From Aquibium oceanicum (lineage in GTDB: Bacteria; Pseudomonadota; Alphaproteobacteria; Rhizobiales; Rhizobiaceae): 64,000 bases of DNA. Numbering within the stretch: position 1 is the first letter of the stretch; each line of letters starts with the position of its first letter. Made by a program: the position numbers and the translations under genes. The DNA lies in the NCBI RefSeq assembly GCF_001889605.1, contig NZ_CP018171.1, positions 3,804,501 through 3,868,500 of the forward strand. The letters are read 5' to 3'. The notes below the pieces were generated by a model, which saw only the letters and a program-made list of their open reading frames with translations, was not told where the DNA came from and did no database searches. Positions 8,452-16,341 of the stretch are shown here, one piece after another.

Positions 8452-8468
8452 TGGTGCCCAGGGGCGGA
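8452..8468. repeat. Proximal att repeat inside tRNA-Phe
   Basis: The 17 bases TGGTGCCCAGGGGCGGA form the tRNA-Phe 3' end and match 923-939 exactly. Integration at this point lets the tRNA keep its function. Confidence 0.8.
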
Positions 8469-8527
8469 ATCGAACCACCGACACTGCGATTTTCAGTCGC
8501 ATGCTCTACCAACTGAGCTACCTGGGC
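8452..8527 (-). tRNA. tRNA-Phe (GAA)
   Basis: The minus strand folds as a 76-base tRNA: acceptor GCCCAGG with CCTGGGC, D arm GCTC..GAGC, anticodon loop CTGAAAA giving GAA, T arm GGTGG-TTCGATT-CCGCC, and an encoded CCA end. Its last 17 bases are the right att repeat of the island, and island integration has left the gene intact. Confidence 0.97.
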
Positions 8528-8762
8528 CTGATGACGGAGGGTCGTGGACCGCCGCGGCATCGTCGGGCATCGGCCCGAAAGCGGGTGGGTTATAGCACGG
8601 GATTCGCCCCTGTCCAGCGCTCCCGTGACAGAAATCCGGGCAATCGTTTCGGCTCAGTGGGGCTGGTACGACGAGCCTGCGAACGGGGCCGAACCTTCGG
8701 CGGAAAGCGAGGCGGGCGGACGCATTCGAAGTGTCTGCCGATGTTTCCGGCGGGGCGCGGTG

Positions 8763-8966
8763 TCAGCCGCGATCCTCGTCGTCTTTCTGCCCGTCCAGCG
8801 GCTCGCCCGGAATGACGTAGCTCCCGGACAGCCACCGGTTCAGGTCGACGTCCTTGCAGCGCTGCGAGCAGAACGGGAAAGACTGCCTGGATGAGAGCCT
8901 GCCGCATTCCGGGCACTTGCCGCGCCGGCGCAGCGGCGTCACACTCGATACCTGTCTTTCGCTCAT
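8763..8966 (-). CDS. yacG: DNA gyrase inhibitor YacG (zinc-binding)
   Basis: A 67-residue protein with the YacG pattern: CPEC (Cys18, Cys21) and FCSQRC (Cys33, Cys37) as zinc ligands, followed by the conserved [16 protein letters not shown] stretch. In E. coli the protein binds gyrase B and blocks its DNA binding. The length fits the family of about 60-70 residues. I chose the third possible ATG because earlier ones add about 33 residues unlike any YacG. The gene lies between apt and tRNA-Phe on the same strand as both. The C-terminus is short and acidic. Confidence 0.93.
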   Translation of the reverse strand: MSERQVSSVTPLRRRGKCPECGRLSSRQSFPFCSQRCKDVDLNRWLSGSYVIPGEPLDGQKDDEDRG

Positions 8967-9149
8967 TCCGTTTCGCTCGGGCTGTCGCATGTCGGGGGAT
9001 CGTGCCGTACCGCAGGGGCGACGGTCAGATGATCCGAAACTTAGGCATGTGCGCCGCAAATGCAAATCCCTTGCGGTGTCGTCGCGGCGCCTGACGGGCC
9101 AGCCATCGCCGGATCGACTGGAAGACGTGTCACCTTGCCGGCTGGGCGC

Positions 9150-9695
9150 TCAGTGTCCCTCGAAGCCGATCAGCGTGCGCACCTCGACCCCCATGGCCTC
9201 GAGCTTGCGCCGCCCGCCGAGGTCGGGCAAGTCGATCACGAAGCAGGCGGCGACGATGTCGGCGCCCATCTGCCTCAGCAGGCGCGTGGCCCCCTCCGCG
9301 GTCCCGCCAGTGGCGATCAGATCGTCGACCAGGATGACCTTCTCGCCCTCCGTCACCGCGTCCTTGTGCATCTCCATCTCGTCGACGCCGTATTCGAGGC
9401 TGTAGGCGACGCGCACGGTCTCGTGCGGCAGCTTTCCCTTCTTGCGGATCGGGATGAAGCCGGCGGAAAGCTGGTGCGCGATGGCGCCGCCGAGGATGAA
9501 GCCCCGCGCCTCGATCCCGGCGATCTTGTCAATCTTGGTACCGGCATAGGGATGGACGAGTTCGTCGACCGCGCGACGGAAGGCGCGCGCATTGCCGAGC
9601 AGGGTCGTGATGTCGCGGAACAGGATACCCGGCTTCGGATAGTCCGGGATCGTGCGGATCGCCGAAAGCAATGTGTCTTCGAGGGAGGTCTTCAT
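9150..9695 (-). CDS. apt: Adenine phosphoribosyltransferase
   Basis: A 181-residue purine-salvage enzyme converting adenine and PRPP to AMP in the cytoplasm. It shows the N-terminal [12 protein letters not shown] segment, GIEARGF, the flexible loop with RKKGKLP, and the PRPP-binding motif [14 protein letters not shown] (about residues 120-133). Length and motif order are standard for bacterial Apt. It is on the same strand as petABC upstream, but a terminator-like hairpin at 9777-9800 separates them, so it is probably transcribed separately. Confidence 0.95.
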   Translation of the reverse strand: MKTSLEDTLLSAIRTIPDYPKPGILFRDITTLLGNARAFRRAVDELVHPYAGTKIDKIAGIEARGFILGGAIAHQLSAGFIPIRKKGKLPHETVRVAYSLEYGVDEMEMHKDAVTEGEKVILVDDLIATGGTAEGATRLLRQMGADIVAACFVIDLPDLGGRRKLEAMGVEVRTLIGFEGH

Positions 9696-9769
9696 GTGGG
9701 GATCCGTTGCGATTCGACGTCCGGGCCGACGGTCCGTCCGGATGGGATTATCCTCGGTCCCGGCTTCGG

Positions 9770-9800
9770 AAAAGACAAGGGCGCCCTCTCGGACGCCCTT
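9770..9800 (-). terminator. Rho-independent-type terminator of the petABC operon
   Basis: On the minus strand AAGGGCG (9800-9794) pairs with CGCCCTT (9783-9777) across a 10-base loop, followed by GTCTTTTC. It lies 25 bases past the petC stop. Confidence 0.7.
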
Positions 9801-9825
9801 CGGAGAATTCGCTCGCCGGGAGAGA

Positions 9826-10689
9826 TCAGTGCGCGAGTTCGTGCCAGACCTTGCGCTTGGTCAGGTAGACCAGGCCGGCGAAGATGACGAGGAACACCAT
9901 GACGCTGAAGCCGGTCCGCTTGCGCTCCTCCATGTGAGGCTCGGCGGCCCACATCATGAAGGCGGCGACGTCCCTGGAGTACTGCTCGACCGTCTGCGGC
10001 GCTCCGTCGTCATAGGTGACGATGTCGTCCGACAGTGGCGGTGCCATGGCGAGCGACTTTCCCGCGATGAAGTACGGATTGTAGTAGGTGCCCTCGGCGA
10101 TTTCCATGCCTTCCGGCGGCTCCTGATCGTAGCCGGTCAGGAGGGCGTGGATATAGTCCGGCCCGCCCTCGGCATATTGCGTGAAGACGTCGAACACGAA
10201 GGTCGGGAAACCGCGCTCGACGACCCTGGCCTTCGCCAGGAGGGAGAAATCGGGGGGAGCCGCGCCGCCGTTCGAAGCGGCCGCCGCTTCCTTGTTGGGG
10301 AACGGCGAAGGGAAATGATCGGACGGTATAGCAGCGCGCTCAAACATGTCGCCATCGGCGTTCGGACCGTCGGTGACCGTGTATTCGGCCGCCAGGGCCT
10401 TCACCTGTTCCTCGGAATAGCCGAGGTCCTCAAGCGTCCGGAAAGACACGAGGCTCATCGAATGACACGAGGAGCAGACCTCGCGATAAACCTTCAGCCC
10501 GCGCTGGAGCTGACCCTTGTCGTAGGTGCCGAACGGCCCGTCGAACGACCAGTCGAGTTCCTGCGGCTTCAGGATCGGGAAATGCGTCGGCTCCGCCTCG
10601 CTCTGATGATCTTCCTGTGCCAGGGCGACGCCGGAGGCCATGCCGAGCGCGACTCCGATGGCTGCCAGACCGCCGAGAATCTTCTTCAT
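9826..10689 (-). CDS. petC: Cytochrome c1 of the cytochrome bc1 complex
   Basis: A 287-residue precursor with a signal peptide (to about residue 24, VALAQ), the covalent heme site C72-S-S-C-H76, an AMAPPLSDD segment carrying the likely axial Met, and a single C-terminal membrane anchor followed by a basic tail ([13 protein letters not shown]). It passes electrons from the Rieske protein to soluble or membrane cytochrome c in the periplasm. The start at 10689 gives the signal peptide at the N-terminus. In some alphaproteobacteria cytochromes b and c1 are fused; here they are separate genes 34 bases apart. Last gene of petABC. Confidence 0.96.
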   Translation of the reverse strand: MKKILGGLAAIGVALGMASGVALAQEDHQSEAEPTHFPILKPQELDWSFDGPFGTYDKGQLQRGLKVYREVCSSCHSMSLVSFRTLEDLGYSEEQVKALAAEYTVTDGPNADGDMFERAAIPSDHFPSPFPNKEAAAASNGGAAPPDFSLLAKARVVERGFPTFVFDVFTQYAEGGPDYIHALLTGYDQEPPEGMEIAEGTYYNPYFIAGKSLAMAPPLSDDIVTYDDGAPQTVEQYSRDVAAFMMWAAEPHMEERKRTGFSVMVFLVIFAGLVYLTKRKVWHELAH

Positions 10690-10723
10690 TCCAAAAGTCC
10701 TTTCAGGATTCACGGTGTCCGGC

Positions 10724-12028
10724 TCAGGCGCGGTTCTCGGGCGCCGCGGCGGCGCCTTCCGGTGTGGCGGTCGCACTTCCCCGGGTATTGGCAAGTACCG
10801 CCTCGGTGATCGAGTTCGGCAGCCTGCGCGGCGTCTCGATCAGGCCGAGCACCGGCATGATGATGATGAAGAAGGCGAAGTAGTAGAGCGTGGCGATCTG
10901 CGACATGATCACGTAGCTACCTTCCGCCGGGCGCGAGCCGAGCCAGCCAAGGAAGATGGAATCGATGACGAAGAGCCAGAAGAACAGCTTGTACCAGGGC
11001 CGGTAGACCGCCGAGCGGACCTTCGACGTATCGAGCCAGGGCACCACGAAAAGAACCGCGATGGCGCCGAACATGGCCAGCACGCCGCCGAGCTTCGAAT
11101 CGATCGGTCCGATGTTGAAGGTGATGGCGCGCAGGATGGCGTAGAAGGGCAGGAAGTACCATTCCGGCACGATGTGCGCCGGGGTCTTCAGCGGATCGGC
11201 GACGATGTAGTTGTCGGGATGGCCGAGGAAGTTCGGGATGTAGAACACGAAGTAGGCGAAAATGGCCAGGAATACGATCATCGCGAACGAATCCTTGATG
11301 GTCGCGTAGGGCGTGAAGGAGACCGTGTCGGTCTTCTCCTTGACCTCGATGCCGGTCGGATTGGTCTGGCCCGTGACGTGCAGCGCCCAGACGTGCAGCA
11401 TCACCACGCCCGCGATCATGAAGGGCAGGAGGTAGTGCAGCGAATAGAAGCGGTTGAGAGTGGGGTTGTCGACCGCGAAGCCGCCGAGCAGCAGTTGCTG
11501 GATCCACTCGCCGACCAGCGGGATGGCGGTGAAGAAGCCGGTGATGACGGTGGCGCCCCAGAAGCTCATCTGTCCCCAGGGAAGCACGTAACCCATGAAG
11601 GCGGTCGCCATCATCAGCAGGTAGATGATGCAGCCGAGGATCCACAGGAGTTCGCGCGGCGCCTTGTAGGAGCCGTAATAGAGGCCGCGGAAGATGTGGA
11701 CGTAGACCGCGATGAAGAAGAACGAGGCGCCGTTGGCGTGCAGGTAGCGCAACAGCCAGCCGGAGTTCACGTCGCGCATGATCTTCTCGACCGAGAGGAA
11801 CGCGATCTCGGTGTTGGCCGCATAGTGCATGGCGAGCACCACGCCGGTCAGGATCTGCACCACCAGCATGATGGAGAGGATGCCGCCGAAGGTGTAGGCG
11901 TAGTTCAGGTTGCGCGGAACGGGATACGCCACGAAGCTGTCATACATCAGCCGCGGCAGCGGCATGCGCTTGTCGATCCAGCGCTCGAACCCGGTCTTCG
12001 GCGTGTAGGCAGAGTGTCCACCGGCCAT
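10724..12028 (-). CDS. petB: Cytochrome b of the cytochrome bc1 complex
   Basis: A 434-residue integral membrane protein with the usual eight-helix cytochrome b layout. It has the Qo-site PEWY motif ([18 protein letters not shown]), the heme-ligand helices ([62 protein letters not shown]) and [18 protein letters not shown]. It houses both b hemes and the two quinone sites. It sits between petA (19 bases upstream) and petC (34 bases downstream) in a three-gene operon. Confidence 0.97.
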   Translation of the reverse strand: MAGGHSAYTPKTGFERWIDKRMPLPRLMYDSFVAYPVPRNLNYAYTFGGILSIMLVVQILTGVVLAMHYAANTEIAFLSVEKIMRDVNSGWLLRYLHANGASFFFIAVYVHIFRGLYYGSYKAPRELLWILGCIIYLLMMATAFMGYVLPWGQMSFWGATVITGFFTAIPLVGEWIQQLLLGGFAVDNPTLNRFYSLHYLLPFMIAGVVMLHVWALHVTGQTNPTGIEVKEKTDTVSFTPYATIKDSFAMIVFLAIFAYFVFYIPNFLGHPDNYIVADPLKTPAHIVPEWYFLPFYAILRAITFNIGPIDSKLGGVLAMFGAIAVLFVVPWLDTSKVRSAVYRPWYKLFFWLFVIDSIFLGWLGSRPAEGSYVIMSQIATLYYFAFFIIIMPVLGLIETPRRLPNSITEAVLANTRGSATATPEGAAAAPENRA

Positions 12029-12047
12029 ATCAGTCGTCCCCCTAAAC

Positions 12048-12611
12048 TCAGCCGATCCGGATCGTGGCGTCGGAAATGAATTCGAATGTCGGCACCGCCA
12101 GATTCTGAGGCGCGGGGCCTTTGCGGATGCGTCCCGCCGTATCGTAGTGCGAACCGTGACAGGGGCAGAACCATCCGCCGAAATCCCCCGCCTGGCCGAG
12201 CGGCACGCAGCCGAGATGGGTACAGGACCCGACCATCACGATCCAGTTCTCCATGCTCTCGCCGGCCGAGCGCGCGACGTCGGTCGCAGGCGAATCGGCG
12301 GGGATGTTGGCGTTGCGCGCGATGGGGTCCTTGAGTTCCGTCAGCGGCACACCCTGTGCGGCCTCGACCTCTTCCGGTGTACGGTTGCGGATGAAGATCG
12401 GCTTGCCGCGCCATTTGGCCGTGATCGACATCCCCGGCTCGATCGACGATACGTCGACCTCGATCGTGGCCAGCGCGAGCGTGGAAGCGTCGGGGCGCAT
12501 CTGGTCGATGAACGGCCACACGACCGCTCCGGCGCCGACGACAGCGGCCGTTCCTGTGGCAACGTACAGGAAATCCCTGCGGTTGGGTTCGGTGATGTCG
12601 TGTGCGCTCAC
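12048..12611 (-). CDS. petA: Rieske iron-sulfur subunit of the cytochrome bc1 complex
   Basis: A 187-residue protein with a Tat-type signal-anchor (N-R-R-D-F-L-Y, then a hydrophobic helix to about residue 34) and the two Rieske cluster boxes. CTHLGC carries Cys130 and His132 as ligands, with Cys135 for the disulfide; CPCHGSHYD carries Cys149 and His152 as ligands, with Cys151 for the disulfide. The start is a GTG. It is the first gene of petABC; its promoter should lie in the 206 bases between it and the acyltransferase-associated gene, which is on the same strand. Confidence 0.96.
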   Translation of the reverse strand: MSAHDITEPNRRDFLYVATGTAAVVGAGAVVWPFIDQMRPDASTLALATIEVDVSSIEPGMSITAKWRGKPIFIRNRTPEEVEAAQGVPLTELKDPIARNANIPADSPATDVARSAGESMENWIVMVGSCTHLGCVPLGQAGDFGGWFCPCHGSHYDTAGRIRKGPAPQNLAVPTFEFISDATIRIG

Positions 12612-12817
12612 GGGCCCTTGATCCTCTCGCCACCATTTCGCCGGAGTGGTGTGCCTTCTGCTGGCATCCCGTCTGCCATGCCTGCGCAGACACGGCTACG
12701 CAGGCCGGTCGGAATCCCCCGGCGATTGGCGTTGGTTTCTAGGCGTCATGCCCTTGCTTGTCCATATGATTGCGGGACGGGTGGGCAGTTTGTCGCGGGA
12801 GACCGCGCAGCCCACAA

Positions 12818-13933
12818 CTAGCGTCCCGCCGCGTTCTGTGCGGGCGAGGCGCCGGGCACCTGCTGGAAGGACGTGATCGTCCGTTCGACGGCTTCGAGGA
12901 TGAGGATGTCCGGATCGATCGCGTGGATCAGATCGGGGTCGGGGACGCCGAGTCTGTTCGGCATCCATGTGAAATCGGCCGCGAATCGCATGAAGAGCGG
13001 ACCGAGCAGGCTCGCCGAGAAGGAATCCCCGATGACGAGGGTTTTCGGTCTCCGCGACGGCGGGTCGTACGGGACGCGCGGGCGAAGGCGGTAGATGTCG
13101 TTGCTGCCGCTCTTGTCGAGGACAGTACGTTCAAACGGGGCTTCCGAAAACAGCCCGGGATCGGTCGGCAGGGAGGGGAATTCTATGAATTTCTCCTGCG
13201 ACTGCTGGATCGCGACGAGGTCGCCGCGGCGCTCCACGGACACTGGCGGCCCGAAGACGGCCTCGATATCGACGGCCGCGCCAGAGTGGCCGAGCCTTTG
13301 GACGATCTCGTTGAACGCGACCGCCGCGCCGAACGGGGTCCAGTGCGTGTCACCCCTCCAGTAGACGAGGCGGTCCGAGGTCCAGGACTTCAGGGCCGGC
13401 CTCAGGTCGACCGCATCGATCCCGCGCGTGAGAAGCCGGTCGTGCAGGGCGTCAAGTTCGGTTCGCGCCGGCTCCTCGCGCGCCCAGACCGGCAGCTTGT
13501 CGCGATAGATCGTGTGCTTGTTTGGAGCGATCGCGACCAGCAGAGTGCGCGGCCGATCGGCGAGGATGCGCTGAAGTTCGCCTGCGACGTCCACGAATGC
13601 CGAAAGCGCCGCCACGTCGTAGCGCTGGCCGGTCGCCTGCCCGAGAACGTCGAGATCGGTGATGAAAAGCCACCCGCCCGCGCCCTCGACGACGCGGCGC
13701 GACCCGCCGGAAAACAGTTTCTTCATGTCGCGGTTCAGGTTGACCATTTCTCTGCGCAGGCCGAAGTGGGTCGCGACGAAGCGATCGAACCGCTTCGCAA
13801 AGCCCACGTCCTCGCCCGAACGAACGTCTAGCGGTTCGCCCATCACCCGCAGGGTGTTGTAGGCGAGGCCGACAGCGGGCACCGCCAGAAGGATGGCCAT
13901 CCAGCCGAGGAACCAGATGTGGAGGAACCGCAC
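12818..13933 (-). CDS. AlgJ/AlgX-like SGNH-hydrolase-fold protein for polysaccharide O-acetylation
   Basis: A 371-residue protein with one N-terminal membrane helix (about residues 7-24) and a periplasmic domain with the AlgX/AlgJ signature. RGDTHWTPFGA supplies the Asp-His pair, and a later TLVIGDSFSASL supplies the nucleophile Ser in GDSF. Such proteins transfer acetyl groups that an MBOAT partner moves across the membrane. It starts three bases after the MBOAT stop, so the pair is one transcriptional unit. No polysaccharide-synthesis genes are adjacent, so the acceptor (exopolysaccharide, peptidoglycan or other glycan) cannot be named. Confidence 0.85.
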   Translation of the reverse strand: MRFLHIWFLGWMAILLAVPAVGLAYNTLRVMGEPLDVRSGEDVGFAKRFDRFVATHFGLRREMVNLNRDMKKLFSGGSRRVVEGAGGWLFITDLDVLGQATGQRYDVAALSAFVDVAGELQRILADRPRTLLVAIAPNKHTIYRDKLPVWAREEPARTELDALHDRLLTRGIDAVDLRPALKSWTSDRLVYWRGDTHWTPFGAAVAFNEIVQRLGHSGAAVDIEAVFGPPVSVERRGDLVAIQQSQEKFIEFPSLPTDPGLFSEAPFERTVLDKSGSNDIYRLRPRVPYDPPSRRPKTLVIGDSFSASLLGPLFMRFAADFTWMPNRLGVPDPDLIHAIDPDILILEAVERTITSFQQVPGASPAQNAAGR

Positions 13934-13936
13934 GGC

Positions 13937-15361
13937 TCAGAACCTGAAATAGAGGAAGGGGTTGTTGCCGGCGCCCGCGATGCCGACCATGCTGACGAGG
14001 AGCAGCAGCCAGATCCCGATATCCTTGGCGAGGCGGTGGGCTCCCGCGAAAACGGGCGTGACCGTCCGCTCCCGCCGCCGGGACACGGATAGCCGTCCGA
14101 TACGGATCGTCGACAGCAGAGCCCCGAGAACGAAAACAGTCGACCAGTAGGGTGTAAGGAGCGAGGCGAAATCGGGATCGAACTGTCCGTTGCCCTGGCC
14201 TCCCGCGAGCGCGCTGAAATAGGTTGTCGCCGCGCCGAAGCCATCCGCCCTGAACCAGACCCAGCCCAGCATCACGACCAGCAGGAGATAGGCGTGGCGC
14301 ACGGGTGCGGGAACGCGCCCCAGAAGGCCCATCAGGAATGCGCGTTCGAGGACGAGGAGAGCGCCGTGCCAGGCTCCCCAGGCGACGAAGGTCCATGCCG
14401 CTCCGTGCCAGAGGCCGCAAAGCAGGAAGACGATCACCAGGTTGAGATAGGTCCGCGTAGCGCCCTCCCGACTGCCGCCCAGCGGAATGTAGAGATAGTC
14501 GCGAAACCAGCGCGAGAGGCTGATGTGCCAGCGCCGCCAGAACTCGGTCACGGACCGGGAGGCATACGGCATGTCGAAGTTTCGCGGGAAACCGAAGCCT
14601 AAGGCCAGTCCGAGGCCTATCGCCATGTTCGAGTAGCCGGCGAAATCGAAGTAGATCTGCAGCGTGTAGGAGGCGAGACCCAGCCACGCCTCCAAAAAGT
14701 CGAGGTCGGGGCCGAAGGAGAAAGCCATATCGGCGGCGATGCCGACCTCGTTGGCGATGAGAACCTTCTGCGCCAGCCCGATGGCGAAGATGCGCACGCC
14801 GGTCGCCGCGCGCCAGAGGGTCGTGCGCCGCCGCGACATCTGGGCCGCGACGGTCCGGTACCGCACGATGGGCCCCGCGACGAGTTGCGGGAACATGGCG
14901 ATGTAGAGCGCCACCTTTGCCAGGCTGAGCTCTGCGCGGGCGTCCCGACGGTAGACGTCCACGAGATAGGACATCGCCTGGAAGGTGAAAAAGGAGACGC
15001 CGAGCGGAAGCAGGATATCGATCGGGGCTGCGCCGGAAGCGGGAAAGAGTGTGCCGAACGTCAACATCGCCATATCGGCATACTTCGCGACGCCCAGCAT
15101 GGCGAGGTTGGCGGCAATGCCGAGCGAGAGCCATCGCCGGCGGCCCGCTTCTTCGGAGGTGGAGATTGCGAGCCCCAGCCGCCAGTTTACGGCGATGGAA
15201 GCGAGGAGCACGAACACGAAGACCGGCTCCCCCCAGGCATAGAACAAGAGGCTCGCGCCGATCAGGACCGCGTTTCGCCAGGCGATCGACCCCGCGGCGA
15301 AATGGATGATCAGGAAGACCGGCAGGAAGACGTAGAGGAAGGTGGGCGAACTGAAGACCAT
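13937..15361 (-). CDS. MBOAT-family O-acyltransferase (AlgI/DltB type)
   Basis: A 474-residue membrane protein with around ten predicted helices and the AlgI-like core: FWRRWHISLSRWFRDYLYIPLGGSR followed by LCGLWHGAAWTFVAWGAWHG. The His of WHGA is the conserved active-site residue of the family. It should channel an acyl group, probably acetyl, to the adjacent AlgJ/AlgX-like partner. The N-terminus MVFSSPTFLYVFLPVFL is typical for AlgI relatives. It is the first gene of a two-gene operon; the promoter should lie in the 269-base gap to 15630. Confidence 0.92.
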   Translation of the reverse strand: MVFSSPTFLYVFLPVFLIIHFAAGSIAWRNAVLIGASLLFYAWGEPVFVFVLLASIAVNWRLGLAISTSEEAGRRRWLSLGIAANLAMLGVAKYADMAMLTFGTLFPASGAAPIDILLPLGVSFFTFQAMSYLVDVYRRDARAELSLAKVALYIAMFPQLVAGPIVRYRTVAAQMSRRRTTLWRAATGVRIFAIGLAQKVLIANEVGIAADMAFSFGPDLDFLEAWLGLASYTLQIYFDFAGYSNMAIGLGLALGFGFPRNFDMPYASRSVTEFWRRWHISLSRWFRDYLYIPLGGSREGATRTYLNLVIVFLLCGLWHGAAWTFVAWGAWHGALLVLERAFLMGLLGRVPAPVRHAYLLLVVMLGWVWFRADGFGAATTYFSALAGGQGNGQFDPDFASLLTPYWSTVFVLGALLSTIRIGRLSVSRRRERTVTPVFAGAHRLAKDIGIWLLLLVSMVGIAGAGNNPFLYFRF

Positions 15362-15630
15362 CGGGATTCCGCAAGCGCGTCCCTCTTCCTATGCGAACCC
15401 CGCAGCGGGAGGAAGATGGTCGCTCAGCCTCACGCCGGGAAAGGCGTCACCCTGCCAATCAGAGAAAGGGAAGCAAATCCCTTCGTTGGCTATCCCTGGC
15501 CCGATCACTGACGGTCAGACTGACTGGTACCACAGGTAGTCTTCAGAACTCTTCATTATTCTAGATTGTTGCCCGGAAGTATGTACATTGGCACGTGCTA
15601 ACGCACCAAAGTCGTCTGGAGGGGTAATCA

Positions 15631-16014
15631 ATGATGGGGCAGCGAACTACAACTCTCGCAATCATACTCGGCGGCGCGCTCATGCTTCTGATGCCGACGC
15701 TGGCATCGGCGGCCAACCTTTCCGGACAGGAAGGAGACGTTCGCCGCAAGGTGATGTACATGAACAACGTGAGCGGGGGATGCGCCAGTATCTTCAAGAG
15801 ATACATCGCTGCCTCCGGCCATTCGGCCTTCGCGGCGACGACGATCCACTACTGGGTGGGACCCGGCCACGTCTGTGGCATCTCCATCAACGCGGGCAGC
15901 CAGAAGTCAGCAGAGCAACGAGCGATGGCGAGTTGTCAGGCGGCGCTGAAAAAGTACAAGGGCGCGGGCGAGCAGAAGATCGTGGGGCCCTGCTACGTCC
16001 ACATCTCGAAGTGA
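15631..16014 (+). CDS. Small exported protein, family not recognised
   Basis: A 127-residue protein with a clear signal peptide (about residues 1-28, ending ASAAN) and four cysteines in the mature part (in GGCASI, GHVCGI, MASCQA and GPCYVHIS), suggesting two disulfides in the periplasm. GGAGGGG at 15618-15624 lies six bases before the ATG. It stands alone between a divergent acyltransferase operon and a convergent gene. I do not recognise the family. The sequence before it is AT-richer than its neighbours. Confidence 0.75.
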   Translation: MMGQRTTTLAIILGGALMLLMPTLASAANLSGQEGDVRRKVMYMNNVSGGCASIFKRYIAASGHSAFAATTIHYWVGPGHVCGISINAGSQKSAEQRAMASCQAALKKYKGAGEQKIVGPCYVHISK

Positions 16015-16030
16015 CGGGCGAGCCCCTGCC

Positions 16031-16333
16031 CTATTGCGCACCCAGCCTGACCAGCACCTCGCGCGGAATGCCGTACTCGCGGATGACGTCGTCGTGGCGT
16101 CGCAAGCCGCACAACTCACGCTGGATGAAGTAGGCATGCACCGCCTGCGCGGCCGTTCGCAAAAGAGTTGCGCGGTCTGAAGCGGACCCCTCGTGCGCCC
16201 GCAGGGCGCGGAGCGACCGTTCCACCTTCTCGCCGGCACGGCCGAGCGAGGCGGCCTTCTCGCCCATGATCTCCGCGGCGAGCGGGTCGAAGATCGAGTC
16301 GGACTGCCGCAACGCGGGCGGTCGAACGGCCAT
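16031..16333 (-). CDS. Conserved small helical protein (DUF6665-like)
   Basis: A 100-residue soluble protein, mostly helical and charged, with no signal peptide. The sequence (LAAEIMGEKAASLGRAGEKVERSLRAL.., then YGIPREVLVRLG near the C-terminus) resembles short conserved alphaproteobacterial proteins annotated as DUF6665; that name is from memory and uncertain. It begins eight bases after the stop of the upstream ABC transporter gene, so it is probably co-transcribed with it. No catalytic motif is visible; function unknown. Confidence 0.65.
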   Translation of the reverse strand: MAVRPPALRQSDSIFDPLAAEIMGEKAASLGRAGEKVERSLRALRAHEGSASDRATLLRTAAQAVHAYFIQRELCGLRRHDDVIREYGIPREVLVRLGAQ

Positions 16334-16341
16334 CGCGAAAC

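Larger units (their letters stand above)
923..8468. mobile_element. Genomic island integrated at the 3' end of tRNA-Phe
   Basis: A 17-bp direct repeat, TGGTGCCCAGGGGCGGA, occurs at 923-939 and 8452-8468. The right copy is the 3' end of an intact tRNA-Phe gene on the minus strand, so the tRNA is preserved at one boundary and its 3' end duplicated at the other, the usual product of tyrosine-recombinase integration. The DNA between holds exported proteins, a regulator and IS debris, and has several AT-richer stretches than the core around it. No integrase, excisionase or transfer gene is visible, so it is probably an immobile remnant. Phe-tRNA is the attachment site of the Mesorhizobium loti symbiosis island, for which a 17-bp duplication has been described; a shared site is inference. 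Confidence 0.8.

Noticed and set aside
923-8468. An integrase or excisionase gene in the island
   Set aside because: No tyrosine or serine recombinase motifs were found in any frame; the only recombinase is the decayed IS256-type transposase.
8287-8502. A 71-codon minus-strand frame running into tRNA-Phe
   Set aside because: It reads through the tRNA gene and the inverted repeat and has no recognisable protein features.
13452-15374. A 640-codon frame on the minus strand overlapping the MBOAT and AlgJ-like genes
   Set aside because: It is a shifted frame of both genes; the true frames show catalytic motifs and membrane helices.
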